The notes beneath the pieces are model-generated. The model had not been told where the DNA came from. It worked only from the letters and a program-made list of their open reading frames with translations, and made no database searches. The position numbers were made by a program, and so were the translations under genes. Source: an uncultured Eubacteriales bacterium (GTDB lineage Bacteria > Bacillota > Clostridia > Lachnospirales > Bianqueaceae). From it: 37,171 bases of DNA. The stretch is taken from NCBI GenBank assembly GCA_900316145.1, contig ONBQ01000092.1:1-37171 (forward strand). The letters run 5' to 3'. Positions 1 to 7,479 of the stretch are shown one piece after another. Within the stretch, counting starts at the first letter, position 1. The number at the start of each line of letters is the position of its first letter.

Positions 1-572
1 CCATTGAAGCGCTTGCCATTGAGCAGGGCCGCGCTGATGACGACAGCCAGGTAGGCGGTCGTGATGGTCAGGATCCAGGCGGTCAGCAGCATAAAGGTAA
101 GGGAACCAAGCACCTTGGCATTGATCACGAGCGGACGTCCATTGATGTAAATGTTGGACAAAAATTCCTGAATGCCCTTCCACATTTCACTCAGGCCGAC
201 TTCCTTGGCAAAAGCCAGGGTGATGTCCAAAGAACCCAGGGCGAAAAAGAAAGCGCCGGCGATCAGGATCGACAGACCGCATTCCAGGATCTTGGAGCCC
301 AGGATCTTGTAGCTGCTGTTGGGCGTCATGAAAAGCATGTAGCTTTGCTTGGTGTTCATATCACGATGCAGGGTCACGATGCTTTCCAGACCAACGATCA
401 GGATGCCGAAGATCGCGAGGAAGATCAGGGCCAGGATCCCGATAGCAGCAGGAGTTTCTTTATTGCCATACAAACCGATCAGGAAAGAGACTTCGGCGAT
501 CAAGGTGATCGCGAGCAAGATCAGTTTTGTCGACTGTGTCTTGCGGAATTCATATTTCATCAATTTAAGCAT
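1..572 (-). CDS. ABC-2 type transporter permease (3' end outside window)
   Basis: The frame opens with ATG at 572 and runs without a stop to the left edge, so only the N-terminal 190 residues are seen. They begin MLKLMKYEFRKTQSTKLILL, followed by hydrophobic stretches at about residues 16-36, 42-62, 90-113 and 150-178. This is the layout of the membrane subunit of an ABC-2 exporter: a short positively charged N-terminus followed by the first membrane helix. The start overlaps the end of the ATPase gene by 8 bp, and the ribosome binding site GGAGG lies inside the ATPase gene, so the two are translationally coupled. Together with the GntR gene this is the usual YtrA-type three-gene unit. The transported substrate cannot be read from the sequence; cell-envelope-active peptides or drugs are common for this class. 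Confidence 0.85.
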   Translation of the reverse strand, partial: MLKLMKYEFRKTQSTKLILLAITLIAEVSFLIGLYGNKETPAAIGILALIFLAIFGILIVGLESIVTLHRDMNTKQSYMLFMTPNSSYKILGSKILECGLSILIAGAFFFALGSLDITLAFAKEVGLSEMWKGIQEFLSNIYINGRPLVINAKVLGSLTFMLLTAWILTITTAYLAVVISAALLNGKRFN

Positions 573-1275
573 TGGTTCCTACCTCCACATGTCCATAGAT
601 CTGACGATAACGGTCGGCCATGGAAACACCGTTTTCCTGGCGCATGGTTTCCAGATCTACACATTCGATCAGACGTCCTTCTTTAATGAATACCGCGCTG
701 TCCGCGATGGCTTCCATCTCTTCCACCAGGTGGCTGGAAAGAAGCAGGATCTTATCTTCCGCCGCGAACTGCAGGATGCAGGCGCGGATCTCATCCCGGG
801 CCAGCAGGTCGATGCCGTTGAAGGGCTCATCCAGCATATAGACTTTAGCGTCACGGGCCATGGTGACGGCGATCTTGAGCTTGGCCATCATACCGGAGGA
901 GAGCGTCTTGGTCTTCATTTCTTCTTTCAGTTCCATTTTGTTCAACAGATCATGGAAGCGGTCCATGGAAAAGTCCTGGAAGAAATCCTGATAATAGCGG
1001 CCTACATCCTTGATCGACATCCAGGGGTAGAAGTACGGCTCGGTAGACATGTAGGCGATGTGGCGGCGGCTTTCGATGCCGACCGGCTGGCCGTTATACA
1101 GGACCTTGCCGGAGGTGGGCTTGATCAGGCCGGCGGCCATTTTCATCCAGGTGGTCTTTCCGCTTCCGTTCGGTCCCAGCATGGCGTATACGTGGCCGGG
1201 TTCCAGGTTCAGGGAGACATGGTCCACGGCGGTGACCGATCCAAATACTTTTGTCAGTTCTTTGCTTTCCAGCAT
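565..1275 (-). CDS. ABC transporter ATP-binding protein
   Basis: This 236-residue nucleotide-binding subunit powers the adjacent ABC-2 permease. Walker A is GPNGSGKTT at residues 34-42. The signature region reads TLSSGMMAKLKIA (about 125-137), slightly off the LSGGQ consensus. Walker B is VYMLDEP, and the switch histidine is in LLSSH. Length is normal for single-domain exporter ATPases of the BcrA/YtrB kind. It starts 4 bp after the GntR regulator stop and overlaps the permease by 8 bp, so one transcript covers all three. Expression should follow the GntR operator at 1658-1681. Family assignment is sure; substrate is unknown. Confidence 0.93.
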   Translation of the reverse strand: MLESKELTKVFGSVTAVDHVSLNLEPGHVYAMLGPNGSGKTTWMKMAAGLIKPTSGKVLYNGQPVGIESRRHIAYMSTEPYFYPWMSIKDVGRYYQDFFQDFSMDRFHDLLNKMELKEEMKTKTLSSGMMAKLKIAVTMARDAKVYMLDEPFNGIDLLARDEIRACILQFAAEDKILLLSSHLVEEMEAIADSAVFIKEGRLIECVDLETMRQENGVSMADRYRQIYGHVEVGTNA

Positions 1276-1279
1276 GTTC

Positions 1280-1630
1280 TCATTCCTCCTCTAAGATCAT
1301 CTTCGCGGCCTCTTCCTTTGAAAGGCCAAGAGATCCTGCTTTGTTGATAAATTCCCGCACAGCTTGCCGGGCCAGCTCGGCTCGAAGGGCAGCGATGCAT
1401 TCTGCGTCCTCGGTCACGAAGGTTCCCATGCCGCGCCGGGTCTCGCATAAGCCGGATTTTTCCAGCTCTTGGTAAACGCGGGCCGCGGTATTGGGGTTGA
1501 TCCCGTAGATGACGGCCAATTCACGACCGCCGGGAAGCTTTTCGCCTGGGACTCGGACACCGGTCACGATGCTGCTTTCGATATCGCCCATGACCTGCAG
1601 CCAGATCGGGCGTGTTGAATCAAATTGCAC
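1280..1630 (-). CDS. GntR family transcriptional regulator, YtrA type
   Basis: A 116-residue regulator with the winged-helix domain at residues 1-75 (IWLQVMGDIESSIVTG, then PGGRELAVIYGINPNTAARV as the recognition part) and only a short helical tail. That size marks the YtrA subfamily, which lacks a large effector domain and usually represses its own ABC exporter operon. The start is GTG at 1628-1630, with AAAGGAG about 11 bases upstream; no ATG in a suitable place competes. It is the first gene of the operon. A near-perfect palindrome over the promoter -10 region is the likely binding site, which implies autorepression relieved by an inducer, possibly an envelope stress signal (inference). 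Confidence 0.9.
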   Translation of the reverse strand: MQFDSTRPIWLQVMGDIESSIVTGVRVPGEKLPGGRELAVIYGINPNTAARVYQELEKSGLCETRRGMGTFVTEDAECIAALRAELARQAVREFINKAGSLGLSKEEAAKMILEEE

Positions 1631-1657
1631 GGCTGAGGCTCCTTTCTTGAGTTTCTT

Positions 1658-1700
1658 AGTGAACTATGCACATAGTACACTAAGATAGGCGAACTGTCAA
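1658..1700 (-). promoter_or_regulatory. Promoter and palindromic operator of the GntR-ABC operon
   Basis: On the minus strand TTGACA (1695-1700) and TACTAT (1672-1677) are 17 bp apart. A 24-bp inverted repeat at 1658-1681 covers the -10 box. Its 12-base arms, AGTGAACTATGC and AGTGTACTATGT, match at 10 of 12 positions. Position and symmetry fit a GntR/YtrA dimer site that blocks RNA polymerase. Confidence 0.8.
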
Positions 1701-1708
1701 CCCCTTTT

Positions 1709-1757
1709 TTCAAAAAAATAAAAAAAGATCCCGGAACCTTTTTGGGGGCCGGGATCT
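1709..1757 (-). terminator. Intrinsic terminator of the fumarate reductase operon
   Basis: Reading the minus strand, AGATCCCGG (1749-1757) pairs with CCGGGATCT (1726-1734) and is followed by a long T-rich run (1709-1725). It lies just after the frdB stop and closes that operon. Confidence 0.88.
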
Positions 1758-1768
1758 GACTTTGTCTT

Positions 1769-2443
1769 TTAGGCTTTGCGGTTCATTTTGGCGATGGAGG
1801 CCAGCGTGGGGATGTGCATAGGGCAGACGTCCACGCAGGAAAGGGATTTGGAGCATCCCTTGGCAAAATGCTCTGCGTATTCTTTCTGGATCGAGGTGTC
1901 GAAGGAGCCGCTTCTGGTGGCGACCAGATAGCAGTCGTTGGCAAAGGCCGCGCCGAAGAAGGACTTGCCCTGGGTGTAGTTGGGGCAGACCTCCAGACAC
2001 AGCCCGCATTTTAAACACTTGGCAGCGGCGTACTGGTGCTCATATTCCTTGGGCGAGGAGGGCTTGTACTGGCCGATGTAGGAATCAGTCAGCAACAGGT
2101 TGTTTTGTATAACGCCCCGGTCCACCACCAGGTCCGAGATGACCATAAACTTGCTCAGCGGTTCGAGGATAAGCTCATCCCCCAGGTCCCGGAGAAAGGT
2201 CTCGCAGGCCAGGGCCGGCTTGTGGTTGATGACCATGGCGCACCCGCCGCACATGCCCTGCAGGCAGGAGCATTCCCAGCTGATGCGGGGCACAGGGTTG
2301 CCATCGATATCCGTGATATCGTCCCGGTAGTTCAGATCATCCAGCACGGAGGCGACGGAAGCATCAGGCGAGCCGGTATAGGCAAAGGTTTCCCAGTACG
2401 GTTCTGAGAACGGAGAACGCTGTCTCTTGATCTTAACGTTCAT
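1769..2443 (-). CDS. frdB: Fumarate reductase/succinate dehydrogenase iron-sulfur subunit
   Basis: This 224-residue protein carries electrons between the membrane heme subunit and the flavoprotein. The N-terminal [2Fe-2S] domain has Cys60, Cys65, Cys68 and Cys80 (SCLQGMCGGCAM, then LAC). The C-terminal ferredoxin-like domain has CLKCGLCLEVCP followed by CSKSLSCVDVCP, enough cysteines for the [4Fe-4S] and [3Fe-4S] centres. All expected ligands are present, so the subunit looks functional. It overlaps the end of frdA by 11 bp and is the last gene of the frdC-frdA-frdB operon, followed by a strong terminator. Direction of catalysis cannot be told from this subunit; in an anaerobe fumarate reduction is more likely. 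Confidence 0.92.
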   Translation of the reverse strand: MNVKIKRQRSPFSEPYWETFAYTGSPDASVASVLDDLNYRDDITDIDGNPVPRISWECSCLQGMCGGCAMVINHKPALACETFLRDLGDELILEPLSKFMVISDLVVDRGVIQNNLLLTDSYIGQYKPSSPKEYEHQYAAAKCLKCGLCLEVCPNYTQGKSFFGAAFANDCYLVATRSGSFDTSIQKEYAEHFAKGCSKSLSCVDVCPMHIPTLASIAKMNRKA

Positions 2444-4073
2444 AACGGCCCTCCTTATCCAATCTTACGGTATAGGCTCCTTCATCATAACGGATGACAG
2501 AAGCATACTGAAAAGCCTCATCGGTCTGCGGATGATCGCTGCGGTAATGGGCGCCTCGGCTCTCTCTGCGCTCTTTCGCGCTAATGAGCGTGGCCTTGGC
2601 CAGGGTCAGAATGCCGACCAGACTGTAGTTGAAATAAGCCAGGACCGAGCTGTCATAGTGGATCTTCTCCGCAATGGAAATATAATAGGTAAGCTCGTCG
2701 ATGCCCCGGTCCAGGGTCTCCTCATCCCGCACGATCCCCAGCAGATCCCACATGTTTTCCGCCACAAGATCGCGGATGTACATGACCGGGAACTGGCTCT
2801 GGGACTGCATGGAATCGGACAGCTTCTGGTTTTCCGCCTGAATGAAGTCGGTGAAATCAGGAGCCTCGGCAGCAGTTTCTTCCGAGCGGTTCGCGATGCA
2901 GGAAGCGGCTGTCTTGCCGCCATGGATGGCAGCGAGCAGCGAGTTTCCTCCCAGGCGGTTCGCCCCGTGATAGATGGAGGCGCATTCACCGATGGCGAAC
3001 AGGTTGCGGATATTGGTTTCGTGCTGGTTATCTACCGCCAGACCGCCCATGAAGAAATGGACGGAGGGGGAGACGGGGATGCTTTCCTTTGTGATATCGA
3101 TGCCCCGGTACTTCTTGCAAAGATCACGCACCTCCGGCAGGCGGCTGTCGATGACATCCTTGCCCAGGAAGGAAACATCCAGGAAGATGTCCTTTCCGGT
3201 TTCATACATGGCCCGGGACACCACGTCGCGCGGCATCAGGTTGCCTTTGGGACCATAGAGATCTTCCATAAAGTAGACACGCTTACCGTTTTCCAGATAA
3301 TACAGCCGGCCGCCTTCGCCGCGGGCCGCTTCGGAAATGAGCATGCGTTTTTGGGAAGTCTCAAGCGTTGTGGGATGATACTGGATGAACTCCAGATTCT
3401 TAAGCTCGGCCCCTTGCATGAACAGCCGGCCGGCCGCGTACCCGTCACACTGGGTGGAGCCGGTGGTCTTGCCAAACAGAGCATTCTGCCCGCCGGTCGC
3501 CATGATCACAGCATCGGCGTATATCGGCTCCAGGGTGCGGAACGCTTCATTGTATAAAAGAGCACCGTAACAACGCCCGTCCCGGATCAGGCCGGAATGA
3601 AAATCATACCAGGTCTTGCGCTCGATCAGGCCCTTAGCCTCAAATCTGCGGCATTCCATGACCAGGGCGGATACGATCTGCTTGCCGGTAGAGGAACCTG
3701 CATAGCAGGTACGTTTATGGGACTGCCCGCCAAAGGCCCGCTGATCGATCTTTCCGTTTTTGTTTAAAGTAAATACCGTTCCCAGGCTCTCCAGCCACCG
3801 GATCGTATCCGGCGCGGTGCGGCAAAGGCCTTCGACCGCCGTTTGTCCGGCAATATAGCAGCCACCCTTCAGGGTATCCTGGATATGGCTTTCGACGGAA
3901 TCCCCCTCATCCAGGTGATCCAGCGCCGCGTTGATGCCGCCGGCTGCCATGACCGACTGGGACCGTTCCGATGGAAATGGGGAGACAAGGACAGAGTGGA
4001 TGCCTTGCTCCGCTAAGGAGATCGCGGCTGACATGCCGGCGATCCCGCTGCCAATGATCAGTATCGTTTTCAT
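2433..4073 (-). CDS. frdA: Fumarate reductase flavoprotein subunit, lacking the covalent-FAD histidine
   Basis: This 546-residue catalytic subunit interconverts fumarate and succinate. The dinucleotide-binding motif GSGIAGMSAA is at residues 8-17. Active-site residues known from the family are visible: His233 (FIQYHPTTL), Arg282 (LMPRDVVSRAMY), His339 (VHFFMGG) and Arg373 (HGANRLGGNSLL). The segment that normally reads S-H-[ST]-V-x-A-x-G-G, whose His binds FAD covalently, reads RSQSVMAAGG here, with Gln39 (codon CAG) in place of His. In E. coli FrdA, loss of this His is known to impair succinate oxidation more than fumarate reduction, so this enzyme may work one way with non-covalent FAD (inference). 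L-aspartate oxidase also lacks the His, but the adjoining FeS and heme subunits argue for fumarate reductase. It starts 1 bp after the frdC stop. Confidence 0.88.
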   Translation of the reverse strand: MKTILIIGSGIAGMSAAISLAEQGIHSVLVSPFPSERSQSVMAAGGINAALDHLDEGDSVESHIQDTLKGGCYIAGQTAVEGLCRTAPDTIRWLESLGTVFTLNKNGKIDQRAFGGQSHKRTCYAGSSTGKQIVSALVMECRRFEAKGLIERKTWYDFHSGLIRDGRCYGALLYNEAFRTLEPIYADAVIMATGGQNALFGKTTGSTQCDGYAAGRLFMQGAELKNLEFIQYHPTTLETSQKRMLISEAARGEGGRLYYLENGKRVYFMEDLYGPKGNLMPRDVVSRAMYETGKDIFLDVSFLGKDVIDSRLPEVRDLCKKYRGIDITKESIPVSPSVHFFMGGLAVDNQHETNIRNLFAIGECASIYHGANRLGGNSLLAAIHGGKTAASCIANRSEETAAEAPDFTDFIQAENQKLSDSMQSQSQFPVMYIRDLVAENMWDLLGIVRDEETLDRGIDELTYYISIAEKIHYDSSVLAYFNYSLVGILTLAKATLISAKERRESRGAHYRSDHPQTDEAFQYASVIRYDEGAYTVRLDKEGRYER

Positions 4074-4074
4074 T

Positions 4075-4635
4075 TTAGTGCGGCATGCTCCATAACATGA
4101 TATAGGTTTTTGTCAGAATGATCACGATCGCAACAAAGGCAATGGCACAGAGCGTCCAGACGATCCGATCGATCACTTTCTTTTTCTCCATGGAAGAAAG
4201 GAGGCCCAATGTGACGAAGGTCCGGCTGAAGGACGTGCCTACGTGCGCGAAGACCGCGCCAAAGAACAATACCTGGATCAGCACGGCCACGATCAGGCTG
4301 AAGACCCCGCCGAAATGCGAATTCAGGATGGCGAAGGAATTGATATGCCCGAAGACCAGGACCATCATGGCGATGGCGCTGGCACGCTGTATGATGGTGC
4401 CCTGATTATCTTTCGGATATTTAGAAAGATCCGTGCCCTCGTTGGCGAACATCATGATGCTCATGCCAAGCACTATGTGGATCAAGAGAGCCACGAGAAC
4501 CAGATAAGACAGCAGCTTGGTCACAAAGGGGTTATACAGAAACTTAACATAGGCCACCATCTCGTATCCTGCGTGGACCAGAAGCAGCAGGATCGTAAGC
4601 AGGCCGAAGAAAGCATTGGCTTTTTTCAATTTCAT
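4075..4635 (-). CDS. frdC: Fumarate reductase/succinate dehydrogenase cytochrome b subunit (type B)
   Basis: A 186-residue membrane anchor that links the complex to menaquinone. Five hydrophobic helices are seen at about residues 8-29, 40-62, 85-105, 110-132 and 156-178. Histidines at 21, 53, 97 and 131 fall in helices 1-4 in the pattern of the four axial ligands of the di-heme type B enzymes (Bacillus SdhC, Wolinella FrdC). A single anchor gene instead of a C/D pair also marks type B. It is the first gene of the operon, with AAGGAGG nine bases before ATG and a good promoter upstream. The name sdhC is equally acceptable. Confidence 0.88.
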   Translation of the reverse strand: MKLKKANAFFGLLTILLLLVHAGYEMVAYVKFLYNPFVTKLLSYLVLVALLIHIVLGMSIMMFANEGTDLSKYPKDNQGTIIQRASAIAMMVLVFGHINSFAILNSHFGGVFSLIVAVLIQVLFFGAVFAHVGTSFSRTFVTLGLLSSMEKKKVIDRIVWTLCAIAFVAIVIILTKTYIMLWSMPH

Positions 4636-4661
4636 GGAAGGAGACCTCCTTTTCTGTTTCT

Positions 4662-4691
4662 ATCATACCATTTAAGAAGCGGCTCCGTCAA
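4662..4691 (-). promoter_or_regulatory. Promoter of the frdCAB operon
   Basis: TTGACG (4686-4691) and TATGAT (4662-4667) lie 18 bp apart on the minus strand, giving a leader of about 20 bases before the frdC start. The ribosome binding site is inside a small palindrome, GGAGGTCTCC. No clear redox-regulator site was recognised. Confidence 0.7.
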
Positions 4692-4727
4692 TGCTCCAAA
4701 GAACACAAGATGATTGGATGCTGTCTA

Positions 4728-4856
4728 ATGGACCGCCTGTCCAGGCAGGTCGGCCTCGCGCCGAAGAGCGACCTGATGCTGTACCTGGTCTTCGGCATAT
4801 GCTTTGTTTATCTGGCTTTGCTGCTCGTGTTCATCTTGAAGAGAAGCAAAAAATGA
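4728..4856 (+). CDS. Possible small single-pass membrane peptide
   Basis: A 42-codon frame from ATG 4728 to TGA 4856 ends in a clear membrane segment, YLVFGICFVYLALLLVFIL, followed by the basic tail KRSKK. An in-frame ATG at 4710 would add six residues. No good ribosome binding site is seen before either start, and the promoter of the downstream hydrolase lies over the end of the frame. It may be a real small membrane protein, a remnant of a longer gene, or chance. The hydrophobic profile with a basic stop-transfer tail is the only support. Confidence 0.3.
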   Translation: MDRLSRQVGLAPKSDLMLYLVFGICFVYLALLLVFILKRSKK

Positions 4857-4864
4857 GTTATAAT
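4836..4864 (+). promoter_or_regulatory. Promoter of the anchored alpha/beta hydrolase
   Basis: TTGAAG (4836-4841) and a perfect TATAAT (4859-4864) are separated by 17 bp; transcription would begin about 30 bases before the start codon at 4904. Confidence 0.72.
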
Positions 4865-4903
4865 GGTCAGCGCTGCAACTATTCTGAAAGAGGCTGATCA
4901 TAC

Positions 4904-5686
4904 ATGAAATATCTCTTGATTACGATATTGGCAACAGGCGCCTGCTTTCTCGCGGGCGTCTGTTTTGTTTCTCTGTTTACGAAAAAAAGAAGGATCCTGA
5001 GAGGGATCCTGGCCGGGCTCGTGCTTCTGATCCTTATCGGAACGGGCTATCTTATGATCTACGCGCGCTCCGGACCGGACGCGCAGCAAGCCATGAAAGG
5101 CTCTTCCAATGTCCACGTTCACGAGATCAAAGAAGGTTACTTCTTTGACGGCCCGGGAGAAGAGACCGCCCTCATTTTCTATCCCGGCGCGAAGGTGGAG
5201 ACAGAGGCTTACGCGCCGCTTATGCTGGACCTGGCGGAGGAGGGCATCGATACCTTCCTGATCGATATGCCGATGCGCATGGCTTTCTTTGACGCGGACG
5301 CGGCGGGCGATGTCATGGAGGATTATACCTACGATCAATGGATCCTCAGTGGCCATTCCCTGGGTGGGACCGTGGCCGCCTCCTACGCCGCTGATCATCC
5401 CGATGAAGTGGATGGACTGGTCCTTCTGGCCGCGTATCCCACGCAAGAGGTGTCTGTGCCGCTGCTTTCCATCTACGGCACAGAGGATGGCTGCCTGGAC
5501 GCGCAAGTCTATGAAGAGAAAAAAGAACTGTGGCCGGAAGAAGCGACCGAAGTGGTCATCGAAGGCGGCAACCATGCCCAGTTCGGCGACTACGGAGAGC
5601 AAAGGGGAGATGAAGAAGCCACGATCTCACCAGAGGAGCAAATAGAGCAGACGACAAACGCCATTCTTAGCCGATCATGGGAGTGA
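4904..5686 (+). CDS. Membrane-anchored alpha/beta hydrolase
   Basis: A 260-residue protein with two hydrophobic segments near the N-terminus (about residues 3-25 and 34-53), then an alpha/beta hydrolase domain that probably lies outside the membrane. The nucleophile elbow is GHSLGG with Ser152. The acid is probably Asp in YGTEDGCLD, and the base His is in EGGNHAQFGDYG. It resembles the short alpha/beta-hydrolase family (Pfam Abhydrolase_5-like) with no lid domain. A strong promoter lies just upstream, and AAAGAGG is placed ten bases before the ATG, so it is probably monocistronic. Substrate is unknown; carboxylesters, or acyl groups on cell-surface polymers, are possible. Confidence 0.85.
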   Translation: MKYLLITILATGACFLAGVCFVSLFTKKRRILRGILAGLVLLILIGTGYLMIYARSGPDAQQAMKGSSNVHVHEIKEGYFFDGPGEETALIFYPGAKVETEAYAPLMLDLAEEGIDTFLIDMPMRMAFFDADAAGDVMEDYTYDQWILSGHSLGGTVAASYAADHPDEVDGLVLLAAYPTQEVSVPLLSIYGTEDGCLDAQVYEEKKELWPEEATEVVIEGGNHAQFGDYGEQRGDEEATISPEEQIEQTTNAILSRSWE

Positions 5687-5704
5687 ATATCGTTCCGACC
5701 CATT

Positions 5705-5753
5705 CATTTTCTGCAAGACATCCTGGAGGATCAGTGATATAATGCAGAAAATG
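5705..5753 (+). promoter_or_regulatory. Arabinofuranosidase promoter with nested inverted repeats
   Basis: AAGACA (5715-5720) and TATAAT (5738-5743) are 17 bp apart. An 11-bp perfect inverted repeat, CATTTTCTGCA (5705-5715) and TGCAGAAAATG (5743-5753), brackets the promoter. A second palindrome, ATCCTGGAGGAT (5720-5731), fills most of the spacer. Either could be a sugar-responsive repressor site; the regulator is not in the window as far as I can tell. Confidence 0.6.
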
Positions 5754-5812
5754 ATCGTTGTGTTTCCAAGATCGCCCTTGGCGATCCGGGCAGCTAAGTG
5801 GAGGAACAATCT

Positions 5813-7414
5813 ATGAAGAGGGCAAAATTGTTTTTGCATCCGGACTTCAAGGTGGGTGAAGTGTCGCCCCGCCTGTTCGGCGCGTTTCTCGAGCCTATTG
5901 GCTCCATGGTCAATGGAAGCATGTATAACCCCAAGCATCCGACAGCCGATGAGGAAGGCCTGCGGCAGGATTTTTACGGAGCTCTGCGCGAAGCAGGCCT
6001 GCCCTGCGTGCGCCTGCCCGGCGGCAACTTCGTCTCCGGTTGGCAGTGGAAAGATTCCATTGGTCCGAAAGCAGACCGCAAAACCCATCTGGATCTGGCT
6101 TGGCAGCAATTCATTCCCAACGATGTCGGTCACGATGAATACCTTTCCTGGGCGGAAAAAGCCGGCGCCGATGTCATCTACACGGTCAATCTGGGTACCG
6201 GCACTCTGCAGGACGCGGCGGACTGTGTAGAATACACCAATTTCCCCGGAGGAACCTGGTGGTCAGACCTGCGGGCCAAGAACGGGCACAAGGATCCTTA
6301 CAAGGTCAAGACCTGGTGCCTGGGCAATGAAATGGATGGCCCCTGGCAGATCGCTTCTTATGAACGGGATCCGGCCGCCTATGGCATTCTGGCCCATGAA
6401 ACAAGCAAGGCCATGAAATGGATCGACCCGACGATCGAAACCATCGCCTGCGTATCCTCTTCCCCGTTCCTGAACCATTATCCGGAATGGGACCGGAAGG
6501 TACTGGAGCAGTGCTATGATTCTGTAGATCTTATCTCCCTGCATCATTATCATTCCGCACCGCCGGATCTTCCCCAGGCGCTGCTGGCCGGCTATCAGGC
6601 CTTTGAAAATTATATCTGCACGGAGATCGCCCTGTGCGACTATATGCAGACCCATCTGCGCACAAAGAAAAAAATGATGCTGTCCTTTGACGAGTACGGC
6701 AGCATGATCCGCCCCCGCGGTGAATCCCATCTGGGCCTGGGCGGACGGCAGACAGGCGACATGTTCTATCAGTTTGACCCCAACAAGCCATATGTGCGCC
6801 ACGACCCGGACGACTGGAGCACCCGCCGCATGCGGCCGCTTCAAAACGAAATGCTCCAGACCCTGGGAACGGTATCCACCATGCTGGTTATGCTTCGCCA
6901 TGCCGACCGCATCCAGATCGGCTGTGCCACCGGCGGCCTAAACAACCTCTGCGCCACCGACCGCGAGCATATCTGGAAAGGCGCCGCCTACTATCCCTTC
7001 TATGAAATGATCCATCGGGCCAAAGGCGTTTCCCTGCAGTGCCCGGTCGAGTGCGAGACCTACGATGTTCCCGGCTACGCCATCGATGACATGAACCAAT
7101 ATGCCGGATTCGAAAATGTCCAGACGATCCAGGCCGCCGCGGTCCTCAACGAAGAGGCCGGCGAACTGAACGTCTATGTCATCAACGCGGACCTTAAGGA
7201 CGCGCAGGAACTGGAAGTGGATATCCGCGCTTTCGAAGGCTGGGCCTTCAAAGAACAGATCTCCATGAGCGCGCCGGAAGACCGCTTCAATACATTTGAC
7301 CACCCGGACAACATCGTGCCTGTATGCAAGAAAGGCGCTGCCGTAGAGGGCGGACGGGCTTCGGTGCTGCTGGATCCGGCCTCCTGGAACATTCTGCGGT
7401 TTGAAAAGGCGTAA
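5813..7414 (+). CDS. abfA: Alpha-L-arabinofuranosidase, GH51
   Basis: A 533-residue intracellular glycosidase that removes terminal alpha-L-arabinofuranose from arabinan or arabinoxylan oligosaccharides. The family acid/base is Glu173 in WCLGNEMDGPWQ; the nucleophile is Glu294 in LSFDEYG, where GH51 often has DEW. The N-terminal substrate segment GNFVSGWQWKDSIGP is also typical. A beta-sandwich domain fills the C-terminal 150 residues. No signal peptide is present. An upstream in-frame GTG at 5798 overlaps the ribosome binding site GGAGG (5800-5804), so ATG 5813, eight bases after that site, is the start. It stands alone between its own promoter and a strong terminator. Confidence 0.92.
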   Translation: MKRAKLFLHPDFKVGEVSPRLFGAFLEPIGSMVNGSMYNPKHPTADEEGLRQDFYGALREAGLPCVRLPGGNFVSGWQWKDSIGPKADRKTHLDLAWQQFIPNDVGHDEYLSWAEKAGADVIYTVNLGTGTLQDAADCVEYTNFPGGTWWSDLRAKNGHKDPYKVKTWCLGNEMDGPWQIASYERDPAAYGILAHETSKAMKWIDPTIETIACVSSSPFLNHYPEWDRKVLEQCYDSVDLISLHHYHSAPPDLPQALLAGYQAFENYICTEIALCDYMQTHLRTKKKMMLSFDEYGSMIRPRGESHLGLGGRQTGDMFYQFDPNKPYVRHDPDDWSTRRMRPLQNEMLQTLGTVSTMLVMLRHADRIQIGCATGGLNNLCATDREHIWKGAAYYPFYEMIHRAKGVSLQCPVECETYDVPGYAIDDMNQYAGFENVQTIQAAAVLNEEAGELNVYVINADLKDAQELEVDIRAFEGWAFKEQISMSAPEDRFNTFDHPDNIVPVCKKGAAVEGGRASVLLDPASWNILRFEKA

Positions 7415-7439
7415 AAAGTTTGATGCAGACATGAACGTA

Positions 7440-7479
7440 AAAAGGGACGTGTGAAAATCGTTATTCACACGTCCCTTTT
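7440..7479 (+). terminator. Intrinsic terminator after GH51
   Basis: A 16-bp perfect stem, AAAAGGGACGTGTGAA (7440-7455) with TTCACACGTCCCTTTT (7464-7479), has an 8-base loop. The A and T tracts at its ends let it act from both sides. Confidence 0.9.

Noticed and set aside
2427-3557. 376-residue plus-strand frame
   Set aside because: Antisense to frdA, which has complete active-site motifs.
2433-4073. L-aspartate oxidase (NadB) instead of FrdA
   Set aside because: The missing His and the general fold fit NadB, but the coupled FeS and di-heme membrane subunits show a fumarate reductase complex.
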